From contig NC_091124.1 in NCBI RefSeq assembly GCF_040183065.1, forward strand, positions 69,697,001 through 69,761,000: 64,000 nucleotides of DNA. The letters are read 5' to 3'. The DNA is from Periplaneta americana (Eukaryota > Arthropoda > Insecta > Blattodea > Blattidae). Below, piece after piece: positions 57,485 through 64,000 of this stretch; position 1 is the first letter of the stretch; every line of letters begins with the position of its first letter. The position numbers were made by a program, and so were the translations under genes. The notes under the pieces are model-generated. The model was not told where the DNA came from. It saw nothing but the letters and a program-made list of their open reading frames with translations, and searched no databases.

Positions 57485-58233
57485 AATAATAATAATAATA
57501 ATAATAATAATGTCGTAGTACACGACAGCCCATAGAGGACCAAGGCCTACCAACAGACTGCTGGCCTTGCGTCCACATGTCTCAGCAGAGGTGAACGATC
57601 ATATAACTAGTACGGGGTAACGTGTGGTTAGCACGAAAACCCCCTCGCCAGCCCCAGCCATTATAGCTGGCTCGCGGAACCGGACTTCATTGCCTACTGC
57701 AGTTCCCTAAATTCATCAGAATGCTGGAGGCCCGATATTGCTTGATAAACTTTCCCTTTCCCAAAGCTCATTCCGTAACGTTATTTCTTGCATGACACAG
57801 AAGACCTCACATATTATAATCTACTCACTGTCTGTACAATTTTTAGATTTCAGTAAGAGTTAATACTGGTACATAGTTATTTTCGCTATCTGGTTAAATT
57901 TTAATTCCAATCTTCCAACTCTTAATCCGTGTTGTTTGCGTTGTGTACATTTTAGAGGATTAGTATGTGTAATAATATAACTTTTCGTGTTTTTTGTACA
58001 TTTTCATAAAAATTTCAGATTAGCTACCTATACAATGTTGGTTATGATTTATTATTAAAGTTAGGTTATAACAGTGAGTAAAAATGTTGATTATACTGAT
58101 AATTTGATTCTGAAAAGCTTCATATTTATTAGAGATAGATTACATAATTTACTATGTAACTGAAATTTAAAAAATTTGTAAATGATAAGGATATAATAGT
58201 TGAAATGAACACTTACCTGTATTTCGGCCACAT
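44828..58233 (-). CDS. RNPS1: RNPS1: RNA-binding protein with serine-rich domain 1 (whole gene, 7 coding exons plus alternative first exon)
   Basis: RNPS1 is a nuclear SR-like factor of the ASAP/PSAP and exon-junction complexes that acts in splicing and mRNA surveillance. Coding exons read in minus-strand order are 56273-56242 (or the alternative 58233-58217), 56111-55968, 53952-53806, 52534-52424, 51987-51740, 48098-47969 and 44963-44828, all with AG/GT boundaries. The joined frame is 948 nt, 315 residues, against about 305 in human. In order it has an acidic/Lys start, a Ser-rich tract (about 59-108), a Lys/Glu linker, one RRM (about 164-237) with RNP2-like KIHVGRL and RNP1 GRGFAYIEF, then an Arg/Ser/Pro C-terminus ending in SSSSSSR. 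The RRM plus flanking RS/P-rich layout is diagnostic of the family. The UTR limits are not determined. Confidence 0.93.
45111..45597. mobile_element. MITE-C: 487-bp inverted-terminal element
   Basis: Ends of about 39 bp are near-perfect reverse complements (core AAAAGCCAGGTTATGAACCG then ACTAAAC.GGAAG). The interior is relatively GC-rich and non-coding. It sits just beyond the 3' end (lower-coordinate side of intron) of the last RNPS1 exon, within the 44.97-47.97 kb intron. Confidence 0.8.
45182..45195 (-). promoter_or_regulatory. CTCF-like motif inside MITE-C
   Basis: Minus-strand CCACTATGTGGCAG preceded by GCG resembles the CTCF core with one or two differences. Confidence 0.3.
46011..46096. 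repeat. 28-bp tandem repeat, three copies
   Basis: CCCTAGCATTTGTTT recurs three times at about 28-bp spacing, in the large intron before the last RNPS1 exon. Confidence 0.8.
46777..46789 (-). promoter_or_regulatory. CTCF-like motif in an RNPS1 intron
   Basis: Minus-strand CGCTAGATGGCAG followed by TA is a close match to the CTCF core. Confidence 0.38.
47969..48098 (-). CDS. RNPS1: RNPS1 exon 6 (RRM end and Pro/Arg-rich segment)
   Basis: The acceptor is ATTTTACAG and the donor CTAG|GTGAGT. It completes the RRM with GQIDGQEITAAPVL and continues into a Pro/Arg-rich stretch (PKPRPVPPRRSPPMPMRRPP) ending WGRSPPR. The QIDGQEITA segment is highly characteristic of RNPS1. Confidence 0.94.
48440..48960 (+). 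mobile_element. LINE RT fragment interrupted by a SINE
   Basis: The plus strand from 48451 reads MRKTWVTAEIPVDWRKGMII, PIHKKGNRNECKKYRGITLM and SKTYARLIKRKSQRIQD. This is the start of an RT domain (W..G.I.PI.KKG....C..YRGI.L). A SINE with a 9-bp TSD splits it at 48630/48893. The LINE resumes only briefly. Confidence 0.75.
48631..48892 (+). mobile_element. SINE-1 copy 4, inserted in a LINE
   Basis: Full tRNA-like head, body and A-rich end. The 9-bp TSD is ATACAAGAT (48622-48630, 48893-48901). It interrupts an RT reading frame. Confidence 0.92.
49496..49748 (+). mobile_element. SINE-2 copy (tRNA-derived)
   Basis: The head GGCATAGCTCAGTTGGCTGA and B box GGGTTCGATTCC are followed by a body sharing TTACCTGGTTGAG with SINE-1 and an A-rich end. 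TSD AAATGGTATA lies at 49486-49495 and 49749-49758. Confidence 0.9.
50606..50842 (+). repeat. Tandem pair of tRNA-like repeat units, about 128 bp each
   Basis: Both units read AGTCT.ACGTCATAGCTGAG then TATCTTGCCTTAGGCTAGCA and GGTTAGTGCATT. The TAGCTGAGTTGTCTAAGGTG stretch resembles a tRNA D-arm/A box, so it is probably a SINE head duplicated in tandem. Confidence 0.6.
50896..51056 (-). repeat. Dispersed repeat G, inverted copy
   Basis: GAAAGCCAGACACAATGGCT, GTTGTTCACCTCTGCTGAAA and TAGCAGTCGGATGGTAGGCC read inverted against the other copies. Confidence 0.75.
51498..51605 (+). repeat. Dispersed repeat G, truncated copy
   Basis: GGCGCTACAGCCCATGAAGG through TTGGACGATCATCCAAAC; the 3' half is missing. 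It lies just downstream of the RRM exon on the intron side. Confidence 0.75.
51740..51987 (-). CDS. RNPS1: RNPS1 exon 5 (RRM)
   Basis: The acceptor is GTTTCACAG and the donor GGAG|GTATGG. The exon reads RSTSPRRKRKERSPTPRPTK, then IHVGRLTRNVTRDHILEIF (beta1 and helix 1), KSVDFP, GRGFAYIEFETPNEAENAM and KHMDGG. This is most of one canonical RRM with RNP2 and RNP1 signatures. In RNPS1 this domain contacts ASAP partners as well as RNA. The frame is entered in phase 2 and left in phase 1. Confidence 0.96.
52424..52534 (-). CDS. RNPS1: RNPS1 exon 4 (RS then Lys/Glu linker)
   Basis: The acceptor is TTTATAAG and the donor AAG|GTATGA. The 111-nt symmetric exon encodes GASGSRSRSRS, then a Lys/Glu-rich stretch and PEKPKPKGRS. 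It links the Ser-rich tract to the RRM. Confidence 0.9.
52600..52895 (-). mobile_element. tRNA-like SINE in an RNPS1 intron
   Basis: The minus strand has GTCCTGGGTTCGATTTCCTG (B-box match) with a body containing AGGTTAACTTAGATGTAAGA. It is not the same as SINE-1 to SINE-5. Ends are uncertain. Confidence 0.45.
52985..53315 (+). mobile_element. Transposase-like N-terminal (HTH) fragment in an RNPS1 intron
   Basis: An open frame from 53005 reads KSQTQEMVCNVREYFAREKD, NGGPLLPLAQVVMRTANCVK, INKSTVIDIGKEK and an Asp/Glu/Ser-rich tail (101 residues). The arrangement (repeat-like helix, then KIN.STV..I..EK) looks like a helix-turn-helix start common in insect DDE transposon genes. Exact family not assigned. 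Strand is opposite to RNPS1. Confidence 0.5.
53806..53952 (-). CDS. RNPS1: RNPS1 exon 3 (serine-rich domain)
   Basis: The acceptor is CACTTCTAG and the donor CAG|GTATT. The 147-nt symmetric exon is almost wholly serine with scattered Gly, Arg, Thr and Asp, ending GARARAKR. This is the Ser-rich domain that gives the family its name and is the expected phosphorylation target. Confidence 0.92.
54510..55050. mobile_element. Probable foldback element in an RNPS1 intron
   Basis: TATTCCGAATCTCA at about 54540 recurs inverted at about 55010-55025, with partly matching GTCTCAAAAGG/CTCTCAAAGAG flanks. The interior has TGATGGCGGCTGATGGAGAC. The termini are imperfect and no TSD was confirmed. Confidence 0.4.
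55478..55698. mobile_element. MITE-D: 221-bp inverted-repeat element, parent of the 39-41 kb satellite unit
   Basis: Arms begin TAATT.TAAAGATACGATGG on both ends in inverted orientation and continue ATATCACTTA..TAATCCCC and CTCAACTAACC. The right arm read inverted continues CACTAACCTCGCCGCATACC TCGGCTTAATGTCACTTAG. That matches the minisatellite unit at 39.08-41.01 kb. It lies in the RNPS1 intron between exons 3 and 2. Confidence 0.85.
55968..56111 (-). CDS. RNPS1: RNPS1 exon 2 (acidic/Lys-rich)
   Basis: The acceptor is TTTGTTTCAG and the donor AAG|GTATG. The 144-nt exon is symmetric (phase 2 in and out) and encodes RNRRENSNAKSDSDSDASDK followed by a Lys/Glu/Arg stretch and the first serines. 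It resembles the low-complexity N-terminus of RNPS1 proteins. Confidence 0.88.
56242..56273 (-). CDS. RNPS1: RNPS1 first coding exon (MPSEAEVKKKM)
   Basis: The ATG at 56273-56271 opens MPSEAEVKKK and ends AT|GTGAGT (phase 2), joining the exon at 56111 to read M-ARNRRENS. I see no convincing AG acceptor close to the ATG, so this may be a transcription-start exon. The nearest good acceptor upstream is a TTTCTATAG near 56370, which would give about 100 nt of 5' UTR. Either way the reading frame is unaffected. Confidence 0.65.
57455..57510. repeat. (ATG)n/(AAT)n microsatellite
   Basis: GATGATGATG changes to AATAATAATA and runs into a dispersed repeat. The same (AAT)n-then-repeat order occurs at 36745. 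Confidence 0.9.
57511..57675 (+). repeat. Dispersed repeat G, copy 4
   Basis: GTCGTAGTACACGACAGCCC through CAGCCATTATAGCTGGCTCG, again directly after an (AAT)n tract. Confidence 0.75.
58217..58233 (-). CDS. RNPS1: RNPS1 alternative first coding exon (MWPKY)
   Basis: An ATG followed by TGG CCG AAA TAC AG runs into a strong donor (GTAAGT at 58216-58211). The exon ends in phase 2 and joins in frame to the exon starting at 56111, giving MWPKYRARNRRE. The transcribed 5' UTR probably extends upstream (higher coordinates) of 58233. The reading is inferred from donor quality and phase; no transcript evidence is available. Confidence 0.6.
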
Positions 58234-58720
58234 GGAACTTTTAGTTGTTTCTTTTTAGTCGAAACTTTGGAGCTTGAACAACGCATGTTACAGGTCGTAA
58301 AAAAAAAGCATACAACTGAAATTAACGGAATGATAAAAGTCAATTTAAAGAATTAGCCGATAATATTATCTTAACATAGGGGTAATTACTTTTAACTGTC
58401 ACAAATTCGTACAGTACCCATTATCGACATTAGCCACGGTCGACAGTGCATTAGCATATTTTACTTTCATTGTTGTCTCATTGTTTACGAGTGAATAAAA
58501 TGCAGACCTTGGTTACACTGTGTTCGAATAAAAAGAACATAATTTAAAGATGATATAGAACTATTTTTCGCTGGGCGTTACTGTGAACTATAGGCCTATC
58601 TGTAATAAATTTTCTCAACTCAGACAAAATATAACTCATTGACCTAACTAGTTTATAATCAAATCTTTATGTAACAGCCCTGATCACATATAATCACGTA
58701 ATCAGGAGTAACAGTCATAC

Positions 58721-58896
58721 CACAGTCGTGAAGCTTGAGTTGTGAGGGTGCTAGGAACAATAGACTGTGCCGGTACTATTTCGCATTGTCTGTAATAATG
58801 AGGCGATATTAGCGATCCTAGTGGTTAGCAACTACCTATGGATGCATATTTACTACGTACCGTACTGAGCTTCATGACTGTATATAATAGACTGTG
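58721..58896 (-). mobile_element. MITE-A copy 3 (176 bp), 7-bp TSD
   Basis: This is the reverse-complement orientation of copies 1 and 2. It starts CACAGTCGTGAAGCTTGAG and ends ACTGTATATAATAGACTGTG. Direct GTCATAC flanks lie at 58714-58720 and 58897-58903. Confidence 0.85.
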
Positions 58897-59398
58897 GTCA
58901 TACTTTATCTCTGTTTCTATTCCGTATATTTATTGATACCGGTACGTAAATCAATAACTATCTGGCTAAATCACATTTCTGAGGATCCAGTTCTTTTCTT
59001 CTTCTTCTCCTCCTCTTGCATTTAAACAAGGGCCTGCCTGATGAAAGAAAGTTAATGAAACTGAAAAGTATGAGGTACAAGTAAGATTATATCAGTTTAC
59101 AAGCAAAGATAACTTTTAATTTTATAAACAAAAGGTACAGGTACATCTACACAGTTTAGCTTTTCTTTCAACTGTAAGCATTCAAGCACTGCATGCAAGA
59201 GTGAACGAAACGCATTCAATTGTACATGCTTTCTTTCACTAAAAATAAGACTGCATGCGGCAATTGGAAGTTACCTCCCCCCCCCCTCTCCTTTTACACA
59301 TAAGAACATAACTCACAAATTTTCCAAAATAAGGTCATTGGTAAATTTTAATGAATAAAAATACATGGAATGTATAATCTACCTAACAAGAAGTCAGA

Positions 59399-59832
59399 AT
59401 GCTTAGGCGTACTAGAAGAAATGAAATTGGCAGCACTAGAAACTGTTCATCATATCCTACATCCACAAATAGAATACCGGTAGCTATACATATCAGTAAT
59501 GACAAATGCGCTGGGGCTGGAATTCACTTTCAGTTTTTTTTCCATAGAACGGATTGTAGAAGATTCAATCTCAGAATTGTGTCGAGAAAATCATCCATAA
59601 AGAAATTTGACTCAGGATATAATTATCGTCCTAAGGCAAGGCAGCAATCAAGTGGTACCGGTAGTTCCAATGAACGAATGGATATTGCCCTGGAATGATG
59701 TTGCATTCTCAGATGCTTATGTGCGACGTCTTGTTCATGACGAGACAGTGACTGATGCGGATGGATTTTGGACTGGCTATTATGGCCCAAAAGAGGCTTT
59801 CTCTTGTTTTGTTTGTAATGGATTTTATTATT
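59399..59832 (+). other. Overlapping unrecognised ORFs
   Basis: Two overlapping plus-strand frames (59399-59698 and 59607-59834) read LRRTRRNEIGSTRNCSSYPT and NEWILPWNDVAFSDAYVRRL. Neither is familiar. Probably repeat debris or chance. Confidence 0.2.
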
Positions 59833-60049
59833 AATGAAATGTAATTTCAAATATTTTTAGAACAGTCAGACAACAGTACCTACTAATAATACCACTGATT
59901 AACTGTTCAACTTCTTCACTATGTTAATTTTTAGGTAATTACCTGGCTGACTAGTTTCGAAGTGTTGTTCTTCATTTTTCAAAGCCTAGTGAAGATTCCG
60001 GGCTATCTTCTGGTTTCCTGTTGTAGTGGGGTGTATTCATGATTGTGTC

Positions 60050-61110
60050 GAAAAGGGTGTGTGTGTTTTGAAATTGAGTAGTGTGTTCAGAATGTGCTAG
60101 AGGTGTGTTTTTGTATGTATGCAAATTTCATATTGTTGAAGAGTGCCAAGTTTCTGTTTTTTTTTTTTTTTTTTTTTTTGGCTGGATGTGTAGTGTTTTC
60201 ATGTCAGTGTCTATGTTTTTGTAGTTGTGATTGGAGTTTGTGATCGTTCAGTGTAGGTTGAATTGTTGTGTAGTTTGGTTATGGGTGTGATATGTTTCTT
60301 GTAACGTGTTTGAAATGATCTTCCAGTTTATTCAATGTAGAAGTCATTGCAACTGTTGCATAATAGTTTGTATACTCTTGTTAAGTTGTATTTATTTGTG
60401 TGTCTTGTCTGTGTGTTAAGATGTTTTTTGTAGTGTGTTCTGTATGCAATGTTGTATTTTAGTTTTCTGAATGATGATGCAATCTTGTATGTGTTCTTGT
60501 TTTCGTATATTAGTGTGATGTATTTGTTTTGTTTTTGTGTTTGTGTTGCGTTTAGTTTTTCTTACGATGTTGTCTATTATGTTGGGGTTGCATCCATTTT
60601 GCTGTGCTATGTATTTGATATTACGTATTGGTATTTCTTCTTTATAGTCTTGTTGGCTCATAGAATGGTGATGAGTCTGTGTATCATGAATCAGATTGCT
60701 GCGTGTTTGTGTTGTGTGGGATGACTGGAGGTGTTGTGTATGTGTGTTACCATGGTAGTGGGTTTCCTCTATATTTTGAACATATGTTTGTGGTCTGTTT
60801 TTGTTATCGGTATTGTGATGTCTAAGAAATTTATGGATTTGTTGTTTTCTGTTTCTAGTGAGAAGTGTATTTTGGATGTATTTCGTTTATATGTTTGTGT
60901 AGGTTTTCAATCTGTCTTTTGTTTCCTTTGTACCAGTATAGTATTAGTATATCATCTACGTATGTGCCAGTAAATGATGATGTCTGCGTGTTTGCTGTTG
61001 TCCTTGTTTAGAATGTGTCTGTTCTATGTTGTGTATGAAAATTTCGGGTAGGATGCTGGAGATGGGTGATCCCATGGGTAGGCCTTCAATTAAGTGTAGT
61101 GTTTGTTACT
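60050..61110 (-). mobile_element. Penelope-like retroelement remnant (RT plus GIY-YIG region)
   Basis: The minus strand reads MGSPISSILPEIFIHNIE (RT motif), TYVDDILILYWYKGNKRQ (catalytic YVDD in a shifted frame), NIIDNIVRKTKR, KLKYNIAYRTHYKKHL, then VYKLLCNSCNDFYIE*TGRS and FQTRYKKHITP. The C/H pattern with VYKL..C..C...YI..TGRSF is the GIY-YIG domain of Penelope-like elements. Frameshifts and a stop in the YIG..TGR stretch make it inactive. The 5' half is missing. Confidence 0.82.
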
Positions 61111-61168
61111 ATATGTGAAGTAATTTTGCTTGGTGATAGTGTCTGTAATTTACTAATTGTACCGGTAC

Positions 61169-61413
61169 TAATTGAGGGCTTTGCTGGAAGAAAGGCGGAT
61201 AGACCTATACGCCCTTCTTCGGGAAAACGGTTTAAAATGTAGTGAATAATTATAGTAGCGAAATTTTTTTTTGATTGTACTGTACATACCTGCAGGACAG
61301 GGCTGCGTGCGTGTATAACATTTTAATCAAGTGCGTTTTAAAATCTTAGATTGCATGTATCTCAATTCGCCATATTGACGTATACGCCCTTCTTCCGGCA
61401 AACCCCTCAATTA
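61169..61413. mobile_element. MITE-E: 245-bp inverted-terminal element
   Basis: Ends TAATTGAGGGCTTTGCTGGA and, inverted from the right, TAATTGAGGGGTTTGCCGGA continue into AGAAGGGCGTATA. No coding content. Confidence 0.78.
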
Positions 61414-62986
61414 TAGTTTAGATGCGATCTTGGCAGAAATACTCAAAGGATGTTGAAGACAATTTTGTAGACCACACCTTCCTTACTTCCCAGTCTTATA
61501 ATATACAATAACATTAATATGCTACCTATATTCTTATGCGGTTCAATCCTCAACTATCTATCGACCTGGATAGTGTAGGAAATGATAAATGTAAAGGTAG
61601 GAGGAAAAAAATACAACATATTAACGATCCACATGTACAGACACTTCTTATTTTGATTCAACACACTTTCTCATGCACTTCCGAATATGCACACAACAAA
61701 TATAATATTCAATTATTTACATAATTGATGATAAATGTTTATATAATAACTTGGCACCTATAATAGTTTAATTAACATGTAGGTCTCTTTCACAGCCATC
61801 CAGACAGAAAATTTTATCTGACTCATTCTTCGTGCTTTCAATCTACCAAATAACTTCCTGTTATGTCTAGCCCCTTAGAGGAACTCTTGCTGGGGTCTCT
61901 TTTTAAATGTAAAATATATTGGCACATAACATTTTAATAACAAAAAAACTTTCACTTTGACTGAAAATATGCAGGAGTGGTATCATCATAGTTTCACAAA
62001 CCACCAAAGTTCGGCACTATACATTTCACACACTTCAACTGTATTATACATCTGTTCATTCTGTCACTTCTTTATACCAGTACTACACATTGTACTGACA
62101 TACCTATGATACAATTTCGAAATACAGTACCGGTACCAGTTGGAATTATTCTTTACTCAAGATGCATGTATGTTTTCTTTCTTGGTATCGGTACTACAAT
62201 CATTTTCATTTAGCATATCACAGCCAACTCCAGGCACATGGCAACATTTATATACTTATTAAAAAAAAAAAAAAAGAGACAGTGTGAAATTAATTTATTT
62301 TAGAACATCTGCAGAAAAAGTTCACCTTAAAAATTACAGATATAGGTAAAAAAGTATTACCAATACTTCAACTTAATAGTGTTTTATATGTTAAAGCCAA
62401 ATTTATTGTATTTTAAAACACAATACAGGCTTACAAATAATTCACTTCCGAAAATGTACTTTAATATTAATAAAGATATAGTATATTCGTATATCTGTAA
62501 CTTTCAGTAAGTATACAAACATTAGAACTCAGTATTTATAACGATACAGAGGGTGAAAATTTTTTTCACAGATACAGAAGGACACGAAATACAACTTTTA
62601 TAATAGAGCAAGACATTAGTAAAAAAAATATGAATATGACACCAGAGTTTCCGCAGTCACATTCCGTAAGTAACCAGATTTTGTTTCCTTAAGTTTACAA
62701 GACTCATCAAATGCGAACTTTTTTTAAAACTGTATGAGTGTTAGCAAAGCTTATGATAAATCTATAATAATATATTATATATAGGCCTATATTTTCTATC
62801 AGGCATTCATCTATGAAGAGAAAGCATAAACCATTTTCCTTACAATCCAAATTATAGGCTATATATTTACTAAGAGATCTAAATATGCTGCATGTCAGAA
62901 GACATAATGAGTGAATGTTACATTTTAAATCACTATAGGCCTATACCGTAATTGAAGATCTGCATACTTCGTGTGTTGATATCAGC
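61414..62986. other. No gene seen
   Basis: AT-rich, with A-runs near 62260; no supportable ORF, RNA gene or TIR structure. Confidence 0.5.
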
Positions 62987-63003
62987 CCTGACGTAATTAA
63001 AAA

Positions 63004-63232
63004 ATTATTAAATTATGGTTTATTTAATGACGCTCGCAACTGCAGAGGTTATATCAGCGTCGCCGGTTTGCCGAAATTTTGTCCCGCAGGAGTTCTTTTA
63101 CATGCCAGTAAATCTACTGACATAAGCCTGTCGCATTTAAGCACACTTAAATGCCTCGAACTGGACCGGGATCGAACCCGCAACCTCGAGCACAGAAAGC
63201 CAGCACTATACCAACTACACTACCCAGGCCAA
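63004..63232 (-). mobile_element. SINE-5 copy 2, 17-bp TSD
   Basis: Same family and orientation. TSD CCTGACGTAATTAAAAA lies at 62987-63003 and 63233-63249. The long identical TSD suggests a fairly recent insertion. Confidence 0.92.
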
Positions 63233-63829
63233 CCTGACGTAATTAAAAAGAAGCATAGTATTTATTACTAAAAGAAATGGAAAAACAATTAGAAAGTACT
63301 GGTACAAACAAAACAGAATCCAAAACATGCTAGGGTATTTAACTTGGGAGAAGGTGCATAATGGGGAAAATATTGCACTTTATTTTAAATCTGCACTACT
63401 TTAATGCCAGGAAACCTCTGACTCCTCCCTCTTTCATATCCTTACTAAAGCTTTGTTGACAATTTGTGCGCCTGAAATAATCAAAGTTGTGCTCTATTTC
63501 GAACAGGTGCTTGTTCTTTTTATGGCACGGTGTTTTTGACCGCGTATGCTCTCTCATATTACAACATGAAAATGCATTCTCCCGTATCCCAGTAAGGCGC
63601 GTGTTGCACCAAACTGGCAAAATTGTGATGGCGTGACTTCCCCACTCCATCATAACCTTAATTAGAGCATTGTTGAGTTTTGTGTACTTGCAACACTCAC
63701 AGCTGTGCACTTATAATTATGTGCTCGTTCTTTCTGTGTTGTCGAACAATCCCCACATTATAAGCTATAAATAACAGTTTACTATTCTGTTTTACGTTTT
63801 ATATCAAGAACGATTCTGTGCAGTAAAAT

Positions 63830-64000
63830 GAAGAAGAGGCAGAACGTATTAATAGGTGGATAGATAGTGTGGAAAAAGATATGAAAAGAAATTAAATACT
63901 TCGTAAAGAGCAAGAATCTGTTACAAGGCAACTATTATTTATTGACGATAGTGAAGAAGAGGCTATTGTAGACGAAACTGATGACGTTGCAGATATCATT
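63830..64000 (+). CDS. Truncated acidic ORF at the window edge, transposase-like
   Basis: One frame reads EEAERINRWIDSVEKDMKRN, a stop, then LRKEQESVTRQLLFIDDSEE EAIVDETDDVADII to the end of the window. Acidic N-termini of this kind are common in piggyBac-type proteins, but the piece is too short to assign and already contains a stop. Confidence 0.25.

Noticed and set aside
57363-57578. ORFs with Tyr/His or Leu/Ser runs
   Set aside because: They are translations of the (ATG)n/(AAT)n microsatellite.
63396-63710. 104-codon minus-strand ORF with several Cys residues
   Set aside because: The Cys spacing fits no zinc-finger pattern I know, and there is no gene context.

Overview
The window looks like a repeat-dense insect genome, most likely a cockroach (Blattodea, perhaps Periplaneta). 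The evidence is small exons with GT-AG introns, abundant non-LTR retroposons with tetranucleotide 3' tails, tRNA-derived SINEs with target-site duplications (TSDs), mariner/Tc1/hAT/P-like DNA transposons and AT-rich DNA. The species call is inference; no bacterial or organellar features are seen.

Two host genes can be supported. (1) RNPS1 (splicing/EJC/ASAP factor) lies on the minus strand, about 58.2 kb down to 44.8 kb. I reconstructed it exon by exon, with every junction in frame: a 315-residue form starting MPSEAEVKKKM, or a 310-residue form starting MWPKY from an alternative first exon about 2 kb upstream. Both first exons end in phase 2 and join the same second exon. (2) A two-exon plus-strand gene at 29.73-32.24 kb encodes a 130-residue Lys/Pro/Ala/Thr-rich basic protein that I do not recognise.

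Layout: 0-2.3 kb, LINE-A fragments and a (TTA)n tract. 3.4-8.3 kb, a MITE, a mariner end, then a decayed P-like transposon with a CR1/Jockey-type LINE inside it and inverted repeats around both. 9.1-12.4 kb, a MITE, a second LINE split by a short Tc1-like element, and a mariner remnant. 13-17.4 kb, SINEs, a MITE and an unclassified 1.37-kb element with perfect 27-bp inverted termini. 18.1-20.2 kb, a ZMYM1-type hAT remnant and LINE-A. 22.4-24.8 kb, a mariner-like foldback with a hAT inserted. 24.9-28.7 kb, LINE-A copies, a MITE and a short hAT. 29.7-32.6 kb, the Lys/Pro-rich gene with four tRNA-like SINE units in its intron. 32.7-34.7 kb, a broken THAP-domain P-like gene. 35-38.4 kb, SINEs and a LINE RNase H tail. 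39.08-41.01 kb, a minisatellite of ~57-60-bp units. 41-44 kb, SINE and LINE scraps. 44.8-58.2 kb, RNPS1 with repeats in its introns. 60-61.1 kb, a Penelope-like element. 61-64 kb, a MITE, a SINE and AT-rich DNA.

Most of the sequence is transposon debris, often nested, and TSDs give the relative order of several insertions. The strongest structural observation is that the unit of the 39-41 kb minisatellite matches one arm of a 221-bp inverted-repeat element sitting in an RNPS1 intron at 55.5 kb. All calls were made by reading the sequence; no database search was run.
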